Source: a bacterium 210820-DFI.6.37
GTDB lineage: Bacteria > Bacillota > Clostridia > Peptostreptococcales > Anaerovoracaceae
DNA: 64,000 bases
Direction of reading: 5' to 3'
Assembly (NCBI GenBank): GCA_020558355.1
Contig: JAJCKG010000010.1
Coordinates: 1-64,000 of the forward strand
The notes under the pieces were generated by a model, which did no database searches, was not told the origin of the DNA, and was given only the letters and a program-made list of their open reading frames with translations. The position numbers and the translations under genes were made by a program. This document shows, one piece after another, positions 8,399 through 17,290 of the stretch; the first letter of the stretch is position 1; each line of letters starts with the position of its first letter.

Positions 8399-9321
8399 GC
8401 TTAATCGATGAAAAAAAATTACAGGAAATGCTGGGAAAAAAGCACAAGCGCAGCGAGCATTTTGAACATCTTGTAAAGACCCATCCTTGCATGGGCGGGG
8501 AAGCGCACTTTAAATTTGGAAGGATACATCTTCCGGTCAGCCCTTCCTGTAATATTCAGTGTAAATTCTGCAAGCGTGAATTTGAAAAAACGGTTTCAAG
8601 GCCTGGCGTAAGCTCTTTGATTCTGAAGCCGGAGGAAGCAGTAAAAAACGTGAAAAAGGCCCTTGAACTCTGTCCAGAGATTCGGGTCGCGGGAATCGCG
8701 GGTCCGGGGGATACTTTAGCCAGCGATTATGCTTTGGACACCTTTGCTTTGATAAAAAAAGAGTATCCTGATTTGTTGCTCTGTCTCAGCACAAATGGGC
8801 TGCGGCTTCCAGAAAAGGCAGACCGCCTTATTGACATTGGTGTCGATACTGTGACAGTAACCGTAAATGCGGTAGATCCGGAGATTCTGAAGGATATTTG
8901 TTCCTTCATTGTATATGAAGGGAAGAGAATTGATGGCGCGGAAGGCGCGAAAAAACTCATTGCGGCGCAGCTGGAAGGAATCAAAAAACTGGCGCGAGCG
9001 GATATTGCGGTAAAGATCAATAGTGTCCTGGTGCCGGGAATCAATGACCATCACATAAAAGACGTGGCAAGGATAACCCATGAGCTTGGAGCGAGTATTT
9101 TAAATATTATCCCTCTGATTCCGCAGCATGAAATGAAAGAAATTCCCGCTCCTGACTGTGAGATGTTGGAGCGGGTACGCATGGAGGCGGGACAGTACTT
9201 AGATGTTTTCAGACACTGCCAGCACTGCCGCGCGGACGCCTGCGGAGTGCCGGGAAAAGGACAGGACATACATCAGAAGCTGTATGATAGAGAAACCGTA
9301 GAGACATTCTCTCATGGCTAA
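8395..9321 (+). CDS. nifB: NifB-like radical SAM cofactor maturase
   Basis: A 308-residue radical SAM enzyme. THPCMGGEAH (29-38) corresponds to the NifB signature before the SAM domain, and CNIQCKFC (C52, C56, C59) binds the SAM cluster. The C-terminal CQHCRADACG holds the extra cluster cysteines typical of NifB. It lacks the fused NifX domain found in longer NifB proteins, and separate NifX-like genes lie on either side of the block. NifB makes the carbide-containing 8Fe core of nitrogenase cofactors. No nifEN follows, so the 8Fe product may be the final cofactor here (inference). The start at 8395 follows GGAGGG and overlaps the previous gene. Confidence 0.92.
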
Positions 9322-9382
9322 CGGTCCAGCCTGATTTTCGGAGAAGAGAAATTGAAGCAGAAACTGTAAAGGAGAAAGGAAA

Positions 9383-10543
9383 ATGAAATCAGAAAATGAT
9401 ATGTATACAGCACTTATTCATGGAGGTATATACGGTGATGAACTGACAGGATCGGTAAATGTACCGATTTATCAGACATCAACCTATCAGCAGGAACGTT
9501 TGGGCCATCATAAAGGCTATGAATATTCCAGAACAGGAAATCCGACGAGAGCGGCCCTGGAAGCTCTGATTGCGGAGCTGGAAGGAGGCGCCGCGGGGTA
9601 TGCTTTTGCTTCTGGAATGGCGGCGGTAAGCGCGGTCCTGAGTCTGTTTGAAACTGGAGATAAAATCCTGATTTCATCCAATGTATATGGCGGAACATTT
9701 CGCGTACTGGATAAAGTTTTTAATCAGTTCGGCATTGCCTATTCTATTGAAGACACCACAGATCTTGAAGCTCTGGAAAGCCGCGTAACCCCGGAGGTGA
9801 AGGCGATCTGGGTCGAAAGCCCGGCAAATCCGCTGATGACCATTACAGATTTGAGAGGCGTATCGCGGATTGCCAGAAAAAAGGGTATTTATACCATTGT
9901 AGATAATACCTTTATGACTCCGTATCTCCAAAGACCGATTCAGCTTGGGGCGGATATTGTCGTCCACAGCGCTACGAAATATCTGGGCGGTCACAGTGAC
10001 CTTGTGGCGGGACTGGTTGTTGTCAGCTCAGAAGAGCTTTCTGAAAGAATTGCTTTTATTCAGAACTCTACAGGAGGAGTACTGGGGCCATTTGACTCTT
10101 TCCTGCTCATTCGGGGAATCAAAACTTTGGGAGTAAGAATGGATCGCCACGTAGAAAACGCCAATTTAGCGGCGGAATTTTTGAAAAAACATAAAGCGGT
10201 TAAAAAGGTATATTATCCCGGCCTTGAAGAGAGCCAGGGGTATGAAATTAACAGAAAACAGGCAAAGAACGGAGGAGCTATGATTTCCTTCGAATTGAAG
10301 GAAAACTACAACATTGAAACCTTCTTTTCTTCGCTCAGGCTGATTGCTCTGGCTGAAAGCCTGGGAGGGGTTGAGTCCCTGATTTGTCACCCGGCCAGCA
10401 TGACACACGCCTCGATTCCAGAGGATATCCGCCGTAAAGTGGGAATTACCCAGGGATTGATTCGTCTTTCAATAGGAATTGAGGGAATCGGCAGTATATT
10501 GAACGATCTGGAACAGGCAATCAGCAAAAGCGAGGAGAAATAA
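9383..10543 (+). CDS. mccB: Cystathionine gamma-lyase/synthase family enzyme (MccB type)
   Basis: A 386-residue PLP enzyme of the Cys/Met metabolism family. HSATKYLGGHSD contains the Schiff-base lysine (K199), and the family start GG.YGDE..GSVN.PIYQTSTY is clear. Pairing with the cystathionine beta-synthase-like gene 2 bp downstream matches the mccA-mccB pair of Bacillus subtilis, in which MccB splits cystathionine to cysteine. The order here is B then A. Related enzymes (gamma-synthase, Met gamma-lyase) cannot be excluded from sequence alone. Confidence 0.85.
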   Translation: MKSENDMYTALIHGGIYGDELTGSVNVPIYQTSTYQQERLGHHKGYEYSRTGNPTRAALEALIAELEGGAAGYAFASGMAAVSAVLSLFETGDKILISSNVYGGTFRVLDKVFNQFGIAYSIEDTTDLEALESRVTPEVKAIWVESPANPLMTITDLRGVSRIARKKGIYTIVDNTFMTPYLQRPIQLGADIVVHSATKYLGGHSDLVAGLVVVSSEELSERIAFIQNSTGGVLGPFDSFLLIRGIKTLGVRMDRHVENANLAAEFLKKHKAVKKVYYPGLEESQGYEINRKQAKNGGAMISFELKENYNIETFFSSLRLIALAESLGGVESLICHPASMTHASIPEDIRRKVGITQGLIRLSIGIEGIGSILNDLEQAISKSEEK

Positions 10544-10545
10544 TT

Positions 10546-11454
10546 ATGTACTATGAATCAACGCGGGCTCTAATTGGAAACACCCCTATGGTAAAGCTAA
10601 ACCACATGAAAGTGCCTGAAAAGGTAAATATCTTTGTAAAACTGGAGCTTTATAATCCGACAGGCAGCGTAAAGGACCGAATTGGAAAATACATGCTAGA
10701 GGATGCTGAAATCACAGGGAAGCTGCAGCCGGGAGGCACGATTGTTGAAGCGACAGCGGGAAATACGGGTCTTGGAATCGCTTTTGCCGCACTGGACAGA
10801 CGATACCGAATCATATTTGTTGTTCCCGATAAGTTTTCAGAGGAAAAACAGCTTTTAATGAAAGCGTTGGGCGCGGAAATTGTCAATACGCCAAGAGCGG
10901 ATGGCATGCGGGGAGCCTCCAGGAAAGCGGAAGAGCTGCGCAAGTCGATACCAGGAGCGATTTCACTGGGGCAGTTTGAAAACCAAAGTAACCCAAAGGC
11001 ACACTATGAGACTACGGGGCCGGAGATTTATCAGGACATGTCGGGCCGTCTCCAATATCTTGTAGCCGGAGCCGGAAGCGGAGGAACTTATTCAGGCGTC
11101 GTTCGCTATCTGAAAGAACAGAATCCGGATATAAAAGGAGTTCTCGCTGACCCGGTCGGCTCTATTATCGGCGGCGGCGAGCACGCGGACTATGATATTG
11201 AAGGAATTGGAAATGATTTTATCGCGGAAACCATGGACCTCTCTCTGGTAGATGAAGTGGTTAAGATTACAGATAAAGAGGCCTTTTCCATGTGCCGGGA
11301 GCTGGCTGAAAAAGAAGGAATTTTCGCTGGGCCATCATCGGGAGCGGCGTTAGCGGCGGCATTAAAGCTGGCGCGAAAAATAGATTCAGGAAATATTGTA
11401 GTGGTTTTCCCTGACAGAGGGGACCGATATTTCAGCAAAGATTTATATAGATAA
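10546..11454 (+). CDS. mccA: Cystathionine beta-synthase / cysteine synthase family enzyme (MccA type)
   Basis: A 302-residue fold-type II PLP enzyme. PTGSVKDR holds the PLP lysine (K43), and EATAGNTG (where ordinary CysK has ETTSGNTG) together with GAGSGGT and the late FPDRGDRY fit the family. The EATAGNTG variant and the adjacent mccB suggest the O-acetylserine-dependent cystathionine beta-synthase MccA rather than plain cysteine synthase CysK. It lacks the CBS and heme domains of animal enzymes, as expected. It would convert homocysteine from the methionine side to cystathionine, the first step of reverse transsulfuration. Confidence 0.82.
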   Translation: MYYESTRALIGNTPMVKLNHMKVPEKVNIFVKLELYNPTGSVKDRIGKYMLEDAEITGKLQPGGTIVEATAGNTGLGIAFAALDRRYRIIFVVPDKFSEEKQLLMKALGAEIVNTPRADGMRGASRKAEELRKSIPGAISLGQFENQSNPKAHYETTGPEIYQDMSGRLQYLVAGAGSGGTYSGVVRYLKEQNPDIKGVLADPVGSIIGGGEHADYDIEGIGNDFIAETMDLSLVDEVVKITDKEAFSMCRELAEKEGIFAGPSSGAALAAALKLARKIDSGNIVVVFPDRGDRYFSKDLYR

Positions 11455-11485
11455 AGAGTTAAAGGAAAAAGACAGGAGACATTAA

Positions 11486-11563
11486 ATGATTTGGATTGCA
11501 AAACAATGGATTTGTAAAACAATCTATTCCATCATAATGAGTATTGACCGAATGTGTATTTAA
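11486..11563 (+). CDS. Possible 25-residue peptide in the intergenic gap
   Basis: A short ORF behind AGGAG (11474-11478), with two Trp and two Cys codons near others for Ile and Met. It lies in the 172-bp gap between MccA and the importer genes, followed by a TAAAAGCTTTTA palindrome at 11561-11572. It could be a second leader peptide or chance. A weak promoter (TTGTAA, 17 bp, TAATGA, 11512-11540) overlaps it. Confidence 0.25.
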   Translation: MIWIAKQWICKTIYSIIMSIDRMCI

Positions 11564-11626
11564 AAGCTTTTATTAGAAAACAACATATTCAATCGAAATT
11601 ACTCAATTATGAAAGGTGAATCAAAC

Positions 11627-12679
11627 ATGAAAAATAAAATAAAAACAATAGTGGCAGTACTGCTGGCGCTGACATTGCTTCTGTCTTTCGCGGCGTGCGG
11701 TGACAAAAAGGAAGAAACATCTGCCGGAACAGAAACCAAGTCCGGAGAATACAAGTACGGATCAATCGATATTCCAGGTAAAGATGGGGCCCTCTGCGCC
11801 GCGCCAATCTATATTGCTTATGAAAAAGGTTTTTTCGCGGAAGAAGGCTTTGATGTCAACCTCATTTCCGCTGACACGGAAACCAGAAAAATCGGACTCA
11901 ATAATGGAACGATCCCGATTGTAAATGGAGACTTTCAATTTTTCCCTTCTGTTGAAGAAGGTGTAAAGGTAAAGGTAGTAGAAGGTCTTCACAATGGATG
12001 TATCAAATTTATGACAAGACCGGATTCGGACATTAAGGAAGCCAAGGATCTAAAAGGAAAGAAGATCGGCGTAGACGAAATCGGCGGGACCCCGCATCAG
12101 GTAGCCAGCGTGTGGCTGGAACAGGCAGGGATCTCAGCGAAAGCGGAGGATAAGGAAGTGGAATTCCTTCCATACTCCGATGGAAATCTGGAGCTGGAGG
12201 CCCTGTACAATGGAGACATCGATGTAGCGGCAATGTGGGATCCTCTTGGAAGCATAGCGGAGAAAGCGGGAAAAGTGAACGTGATCTTTGATCTGTCTAC
12301 TGATCCGGCTTTTGCGGGAAAATACTGCTGTTTCCTTTATGCTTCCGAAAAAGTACTGAACGAAGAGCCAGAAAAGGTGGCGGCCCTTCTGAGAGCCTAT
12401 CGTAAAGCTCAGAACTGGATCAGTGAAAATCCGGAAGAAACCATCGACATTATTATTGAAGGAAAATATTCCGCGATAGAGGATAAAGAGCTGGCGGCGG
12501 AGCTGGTAAAACACTACGCTTATCCGTCGGAGGAAGAACATCAGAATAACAGCCACAGTGTAGAGGAGGATGTAAAATACTTTGCCGGAGCGCTTCACGA
12601 TATCGGATATCTTAAAATGGACGCGGAAACCTTTACTAAGAAGATCTATCAGAATGTAGACCTGACTTTAGGCCAGTAA
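11627..12679 (+). CDS. ABC transporter substrate-binding lipoprotein (SsuA/TauA/NMT1 type)
   Basis: A 350-residue lipoprotein. The N terminus has Lys residues, a hydrophobic stretch and SFAAC as an approximate lipobox, with the lipidated Cys about residue 24. The mature part follows the NMT1/SsuA fold: APIYIAYEKGFF near the start, DLKGKKIGVDE, then a GDIDVAAMWDP-type segment. Relatives bind sulfonates, taurine, nitrate or thiamine precursors. With permease and ATPase genes directly downstream in a sulfur operon, the likely ligand is a small organosulfur compound (inference). The start at 11627 is chosen for the AAAGGTGAA site. Confidence 0.88.
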   Translation: MKNKIKTIVAVLLALTLLLSFAACGDKKEETSAGTETKSGEYKYGSIDIPGKDGALCAAPIYIAYEKGFFAEEGFDVNLISADTETRKIGLNNGTIPIVNGDFQFFPSVEEGVKVKVVEGLHNGCIKFMTRPDSDIKEAKDLKGKKIGVDEIGGTPHQVASVWLEQAGISAKAEDKEVEFLPYSDGNLELEALYNGDIDVAAMWDPLGSIAEKAGKVNVIFDLSTDPAFAGKYCCFLYASEKVLNEEPEKVAALLRAYRKAQNWISENPEETIDIIIEGKYSAIEDKELAAELVKHYAYPSEEEHQNNSHSVEEDVKYFAGALHDIGYLKMDAETFTKKIYQNVDLTLGQ

Positions 12680-12695
12680 ACCGAGGTGGTATTTC

Positions 12696-13670
12696 TTGAT
12701 TAAGAATATTATTTTAACCGCGCTGGGATTTGGCGTAGCCATAGCGGTTAACGGGCTGGTCCCGCAGATATCGGAAGATGTAACCATTCAAGATTATAGC
12801 TTCGGTTCTGTGACGCTGGATATGAATGAGACCTACAGACTAGTGCTGCTGGCCCTTATAATCCTGTATGCGGGAATCGGAATTTTTTCCGCGGGGGATA
12901 AGAACCGGAGACAGAAGTATAAAAGCCGGGTAGCTTTCCGGTTTGCCGTGGGAATTGCTCTTGCTCTGCTGGACGTGTTTGGGACAAAGCTTCAGGTTCT
13001 CCCGCAGCCCTTTTTTCCAGGGCCTGCGGGAGTGATCGAGGCCTTCCTGATGGAAAGCGGCTATATTCTGCAGAACACATTGTATTCGATCCGCCTGTTT
13101 ATCGCGGGCTTTGGAATCGGGGCTGTCTTTGGAGTTTTTACCGGAATTCTTATCGGCTGGTTCCCAAAGATTTATTACTGGGTAGCTCCGGTACTGAAAA
13201 TATGCGGGGTTATTCCGGCAGTAGCGTGGATGCCTTTTGCGCTGACCTTGCTGCCTACCCCTTTTTCAGCGGCCACATTTCTAATTGTGATCTGCTGCTG
13301 GTTTCCCATCGCTTCCCTTACCGCGTCAGGAGTGCAAAGCACGCCAAAGGCGCAGTTCGAAGCGGCCAGAACGCTCGGAGGCAAAACCCCTTATCTGGTA
13401 TTTCATGTAGCGATTCCTCACGCGATGCCTCAGATTTTTACAGGTATTACTACGGCAAACGCCTTTGCTTTTACGACTCTTGTTATGGCGGAGATGATGG
13501 GCCAGCCGGGAGGCCTTGGCTATTATATCAACGCTTCAAAAGTGTGGAGCGCGTATTATAAAGTGTTTGCGGCGATTATTGTTATGGCCATCCTGTTTAG
13601 CCTGATTATGAAGGGCATTGGACTGATTGAGGATTACGTCCTTCGATGGAGAAGGGGGATAGTAAAATGA
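12696..13670 (+). CDS. ABC transporter permease (SsuC/TauC type)
   Basis: A 324-residue inner-membrane protein starting at TTG 12696 behind GAGGTGG. The core from about residue 110 has five to six spans and the EAA loop (EAARTLGGKTPYLVFHVAIP) that docks to the ATPase. It is longer than usual at the N terminus, with roughly 90 residues holding two extra hydrophobic spans and a short predicted outside loop. It overlaps the ATPase gene by 4 bp. Confidence 0.88.
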   Translation: MIKNIILTALGFGVAIAVNGLVPQISEDVTIQDYSFGSVTLDMNETYRLVLLALIILYAGIGIFSAGDKNRRQKYKSRVAFRFAVGIALALLDVFGTKLQVLPQPFFPGPAGVIEAFLMESGYILQNTLYSIRLFIAGFGIGAVFGVFTGILIGWFPKIYYWVAPVLKICGVIPAVAWMPFALTLLPTPFSAATFLIVICCWFPIASLTASGVQSTPKAQFEAARTLGGKTPYLVFHVAIPHAMPQIFTGITTANAFAFTTLVMAEMMGQPGGLGYYINASKVWSAYYKVFAAIIVMAILFSLIMKGIGLIEDYVLRWRRGIVK

Positions 13671-14452
13671 GTGAGCGTAATACAATTTTGGAAATAGAAG
13701 GTGTAAACCGTATCTATAAGGATAAAGGGAAGAGAGTAGAGGCGCTGAAAGATATTAATCTATCTGTAAAAAGAGGCGAATTCATATCCATCATCGGTTC
13801 ATCCGGATGTGGCAAAACTACCCTGCTGCGGCTTATTGCGGGTCTGGATACGCCACAGGCGGGAAAGCTCCTTTTGGAAGGAGAAGAAATTACAAATACG
13901 GATCCAAAACGGGGCTATGTGTTTCAGCAGGGGAGTCTTTTTCAGTGGCTGACTGTGGAGCAGAATATCGCGGCAGGACTGAAGGCCCGGCATATATATA
14001 AGGAAAATAAAGAAAGAATCGCGGAATATATAGACATGATCGGCCTTGAGGGCTTTGAAAGAGCCTATCCTCATCAGATCAGCGGAGGAATGGCCCAGAG
14101 AGTGGCTATTGCCAGGGCATTGATTAATGATCCTGAAATCCTTTTGCTGGACGAGCCTATGGGAGCGCTGGATTCCTTTACAAGAGCGGATATACAGGAC
14201 AAACTGCTGGAGCTGAGAAAGGCCAGCAACGCAACCATGATTCTGGTGACGCATGATGTGGACGAAGCCATTTATCTTTCCGACCGGATTGTAATTATGA
14301 CGCCGCGTCCAGGAAAGATCAGTCAGATTTTAGAGGTAGAGCTTCCACATCCAAGACATAGAGGAGGAACCGAATTTCTGATGATAAGAAGAAACATACT
14401 GGAAAAATTCCATCTGGCCAGTGCGATGCCAGAACCGGAATACCGAATTTAA
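13667..14452 (+). CDS. ABC transporter ATP-binding protein (SsuB/TauB type)
   Basis: A 261-residue ATPase. Walker A GSSGCGKTT, a Q-loop in VFQQGSLFQWLTV, signature ISGGMAQRVAIARAL and Walker B LLLDEPMGALD are all intact. The DEPMGALD and LFQWLTV forms are characteristic of the nitrate/sulfonate/taurine importer subfamily. The start at ATG 13667 lies inside the permease stop. It powers the importer formed with the two preceding genes. Confidence 0.92.
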   Translation: MSERNTILEIEGVNRIYKDKGKRVEALKDINLSVKRGEFISIIGSSGCGKTTLLRLIAGLDTPQAGKLLLEGEEITNTDPKRGYVFQQGSLFQWLTVEQNIAAGLKARHIYKENKERIAEYIDMIGLEGFERAYPHQISGGMAQRVAIARALINDPEILLLDEPMGALDSFTRADIQDKLLELRKASNATMILVTHDVDEAIYLSDRIVIMTPRPGKISQILEVELPHPRHRGGTEFLMIRRNILEKFHLASAMPEPEYRI

Positions 14453-14477
14453 CAAAGATAAAAAGGAGTTGGAATAT

Positions 14478-15785
14478 ATGACAAATTATAAATTTGATAC
14501 GATAAAAGTGCGGGGCGGCTATGATTCCAGCCAGCACAACCGGTCTGTGGCCGTTCCTATTTATGCCACGGCGGCTTATGATTTTGACAGTCCGGATCAT
14601 TTTAACCGGATAAGAGCAGGCGCGGAAGCGGGCTTTCTCTATACAAGAATTGGAAATCCTACAGTAGCGGTGCTGGAACAGAGAGTTGCTCAGTTGGACG
14701 GCGGTTCCGCCGCGCTGGGCTTGGCGTCGGGCATGGCGGCTGTAAGCTATTCCCTTCTGGCGGCTACAGGCGGAAAGGGGAGAATTCTTTCTACAAAACA
14801 GATCTACGGAGGAACGTTTGATCTGGAGCGCGATGTATTTCCGGAGCTGGGCATTCACTTTGATCTGGTAAGCCACGACAGCGGCATAGAGGAATGGGAA
14901 AACGCTGTCCGAGAAGATACAAAGGCGATCTTTATCGAATCGATCTCTAACCCGGGAGCAAAGCTGCTGGATATAGAGGCCCTGGCTGAGCTGGCGCACA
15001 GACATGGAATTCCGCTGCTGGTAGATAACACATTTGCTACTCCATATTTGCTGCGGCCTCTGGATCATGGCGCGGATATTGTAATTTACTCCGCGACAAA
15101 GGGGCTGAACGGACATGGCAACGCCATTGGCGGAGTCATCGTTGAGGGAAAGCCTTTCCACTGGTCCACTGAAAAGCACCCGCAGTTTTATAAGAGACAT
15201 TGGGTGTCCAGGGATCTTCAGGATGAGGAACGCAGTTTTCTGGAAGCATTTCCGGATTTTCCGTTTATAGCCTTTGTCCGCACAAAGCTACTTGCTTATC
15301 TGGGAGCGGCACTGAGCCCTTATGACGCGCAGCTGATTCTCATTGGACTGGAAACGCTTTCTGAACGGGTTTCAAAACAGGTAGCCAGCACACGAAAGCT
15401 GATTCAGTATCTGAAGACCAGGACCGACGCGGTAGCGTGGATACAATACCCTGAGGTTGAGGAAAGTCCGTACAAGGAACTTGCGGACCGATATTTTCCA
15501 AAGGGAGCGGGAACGGCCTTTTCCTTTGGATTTAAAGGAACAGAGAAGCAGACCGCGGCGCTTCTTGACGCGGTGAAGCTTTTCGGATATCAGGCAAATG
15601 TGGGAGACGCGAAATCCCTGATTGTGAATCCGCCAAAGATAACCCATGGGGAGCTTCGTCCGGCAGAACTTAAAGACGCCGGCGTTCTTTTGGAAACCAT
15701 CCGCCTGTCGCTGGGACTTGAGGACGCGGATGATCTGATCGATGATCTTAATCAGGCCTTTGCCGCGGCAGGGTTTGAAAAATAA
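14478..15785 (+). CDS. metY: O-acetylhomoserine sulfhydrylase family enzyme (MetY type)
   Basis: A 435-residue PLP enzyme. YSATKGLNGHG holds the PLP lysine (K208). The length and the insertion around residues 225-275 distinguish MetY from the 386-residue relative at 9383. MetY enzymes add sulfide or methanethiol to O-acetylhomoserine, giving homocysteine or methionine directly. Its placement immediately before the NifDK-like genes suggests it traps the volatile thiol those genes release, as proposed for Mar systems. The start at 14478 follows AAGGAG; the longer open frame upstream overlaps the ATPase gene. Confidence 0.88.
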   Translation: MTNYKFDTIKVRGGYDSSQHNRSVAVPIYATAAYDFDSPDHFNRIRAGAEAGFLYTRIGNPTVAVLEQRVAQLDGGSAALGLASGMAAVSYSLLAATGGKGRILSTKQIYGGTFDLERDVFPELGIHFDLVSHDSGIEEWENAVREDTKAIFIESISNPGAKLLDIEALAELAHRHGIPLLVDNTFATPYLLRPLDHGADIVIYSATKGLNGHGNAIGGVIVEGKPFHWSTEKHPQFYKRHWVSRDLQDEERSFLEAFPDFPFIAFVRTKLLAYLGAALSPYDAQLILIGLETLSERVSKQVASTRKLIQYLKTRTDAVAWIQYPEVEESPYKELADRYFPKGAGTAFSFGFKGTEKQTAALLDAVKLFGYQANVGDAKSLIVNPPKITHGELRPAELKDAGVLLETIRLSLGLEDADDLIDDLNQAFAAAGFEK

Positions 15786-15817
15786 TGCTTTGACCTAAAA
15801 AAGGAGAAGACAAAATT

Positions 15818-17290
15818 ATGAGTACAGTAAATCTAAATAGCGCGGAGGTCTCCGTCAGAGAAGTGCGTCTTGGCTCTATTACAGGATTTCACGGCGGCGC
15901 GTCCGATCTTGTCGAGGCGTCCCATTGCGGAAAGCTAAAGGACAAGTCTCGTTCCTTCAGCCAGTGTCTGGGGTGTTCTACCTCGAACGCGGCGTGTACA
16001 GCCGTTTTAATTCAGGACGCGGCAGTCATCAGCCATGGACCGGTAGGCTGCTCCACCTGCCTTCACGAATTCGCGTTTACCTATCGGGTAAACGCGGGTC
16101 TTCGGGGCGTAAGCAATCCGACCCAGAGAAAAATCTATTCCACAAATCTGGAGGAAAAGGACACCATATATGGCGGTACAGCAAAACTGGAAGAAACGAT
16201 ACGCAAGGTATATCAGCGCGCGAAACCCAGTGTAATTTTCGTTTTGACCACCTGTGCCGCCGGAATTATCGGTGATGATGTGGAGAGTGTGGCAAACGCG
16301 GTCGAAAAAGAAATCGGTATTCCGGTGGTTGCCATTTTCTGCGAAGGATTCCGGTCTAAGATGTGGACTTCCGGGTTTGACGCGGGATATCATGGGATTG
16401 CCAGAAAGTTGATAAAGCAGCCGGAGAAAAAACGAAACATAATCAACGTAGTTAATTTCTGGGGAAGCGATGTGTTTAATCAATGGTTCAGGCGGTTTGG
16501 ATATGAAGCCAACTATTTAACGCCTTACTCCACGCTGGAAACGATTCAGCATTCCTCGGAGGCGGCTTGTACCGTTCAGGCGTGCGCGACCTTAGGATCT
16601 TATCTGGCGACGGCTCTGGATCAGGCGTTTGGTGTTCCGGAGCTGAAGACTTCACCGCCTTACGGAATCGCTCAGACAGATCGGTGGTTCCGCGAGCTGG
16701 GACAGATCCTGGGGAAAGAAGAGGAAGTGGAAGCTTTTCTGGAAGAGGAACGGGCAAAATATATGCCGGAGATTCAGAAGCTGCGGGAAAAACTTTCAGG
16801 AAAAACCGCCTATGTAACAGCGGGAGCGTCCCATGGTCATTCCCTTCTGGCACTTCTTGGCGAACTGGGAATGAAAGCGGTAGGAGCGGCCATTTTCCAC
16901 CACGATCCGTCCTATGACAGTGAGTCGGTTGAAGCGGATACGCTAAAGCATACCGTAGAGGATTACGGAAATGTCGAAAACTATACAGTCTGTAATAAAC
17001 AGGAATTTGAACTGGTCAATGTGCTGAACCGGCTTCGCCCGGATATCCTTTTAGCAAGACATGGAGGCATGACTTTGTGGGGAGCCAAATTCGGGATTCC
17101 GTCCCTTCTGATCGGTGATGAGCATTTCGGTATGGGGTATGAGGGACTTGTAAAATATGGGAATCAGATCCTGACAACCATGGAAAACGATGAGTTTGTA
17201 ACGAACCTATCAAAGCACGCAATTAATCCATATACCGATTGGTGGCTGAATCAGGAACCGTATACATTCCTGAAAGGGGGTAAAAAGTAA
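15818..17290 (+). CDS. Nitrogenase-like component, NifD homologue
   Basis: A 490-residue alpha-type subunit of the nitrogenase superfamily. P-cluster cysteine positions are kept: C53 (in CLGCSTS), C78 in HGPVGC and C146 in TTCAAGIIGDD. C256 (VQACATLGS, followed by AFGVP) aligns with the cofactor-ligating Cys275 of Azotobacter NifD. The region equivalent to His442 reads GDEHFGMGYEG, so the aligned residue is Met439, with His436 nearby. Alpha-subunit residues around FeMo-co are otherwise not kept. This pattern fits a nitrogenase-like reductase with a P-cluster and a modified cofactor pocket, as in methylthio-alkane reductase. The stop overlaps the next start by 1 bp. Confidence 0.88.
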   Translation: MSTVNLNSAEVSVREVRLGSITGFHGGASDLVEASHCGKLKDKSRSFSQCLGCSTSNAACTAVLIQDAAVISHGPVGCSTCLHEFAFTYRVNAGLRGVSNPTQRKIYSTNLEEKDTIYGGTAKLEETIRKVYQRAKPSVIFVLTTCAAGIIGDDVESVANAVEKEIGIPVVAIFCEGFRSKMWTSGFDAGYHGIARKLIKQPEKKRNIINVVNFWGSDVFNQWFRRFGYEANYLTPYSTLETIQHSSEAACTVQACATLGSYLATALDQAFGVPELKTSPPYGIAQTDRWFRELGQILGKEEEVEAFLEEERAKYMPEIQKLREKLSGKTAYVTAGASHGHSLLALLGELGMKAVGAAIFHHDPSYDSESVEADTLKHTVEDYGNVENYTVCNKQEFELVNVLNRLRPDILLARHGGMTLWGAKFGIPSLLIGDEHFGMGYEGLVKYGNQILTTMENDEFVTNLSKHAINPYTDWWLNQEPYTFLKGGKK

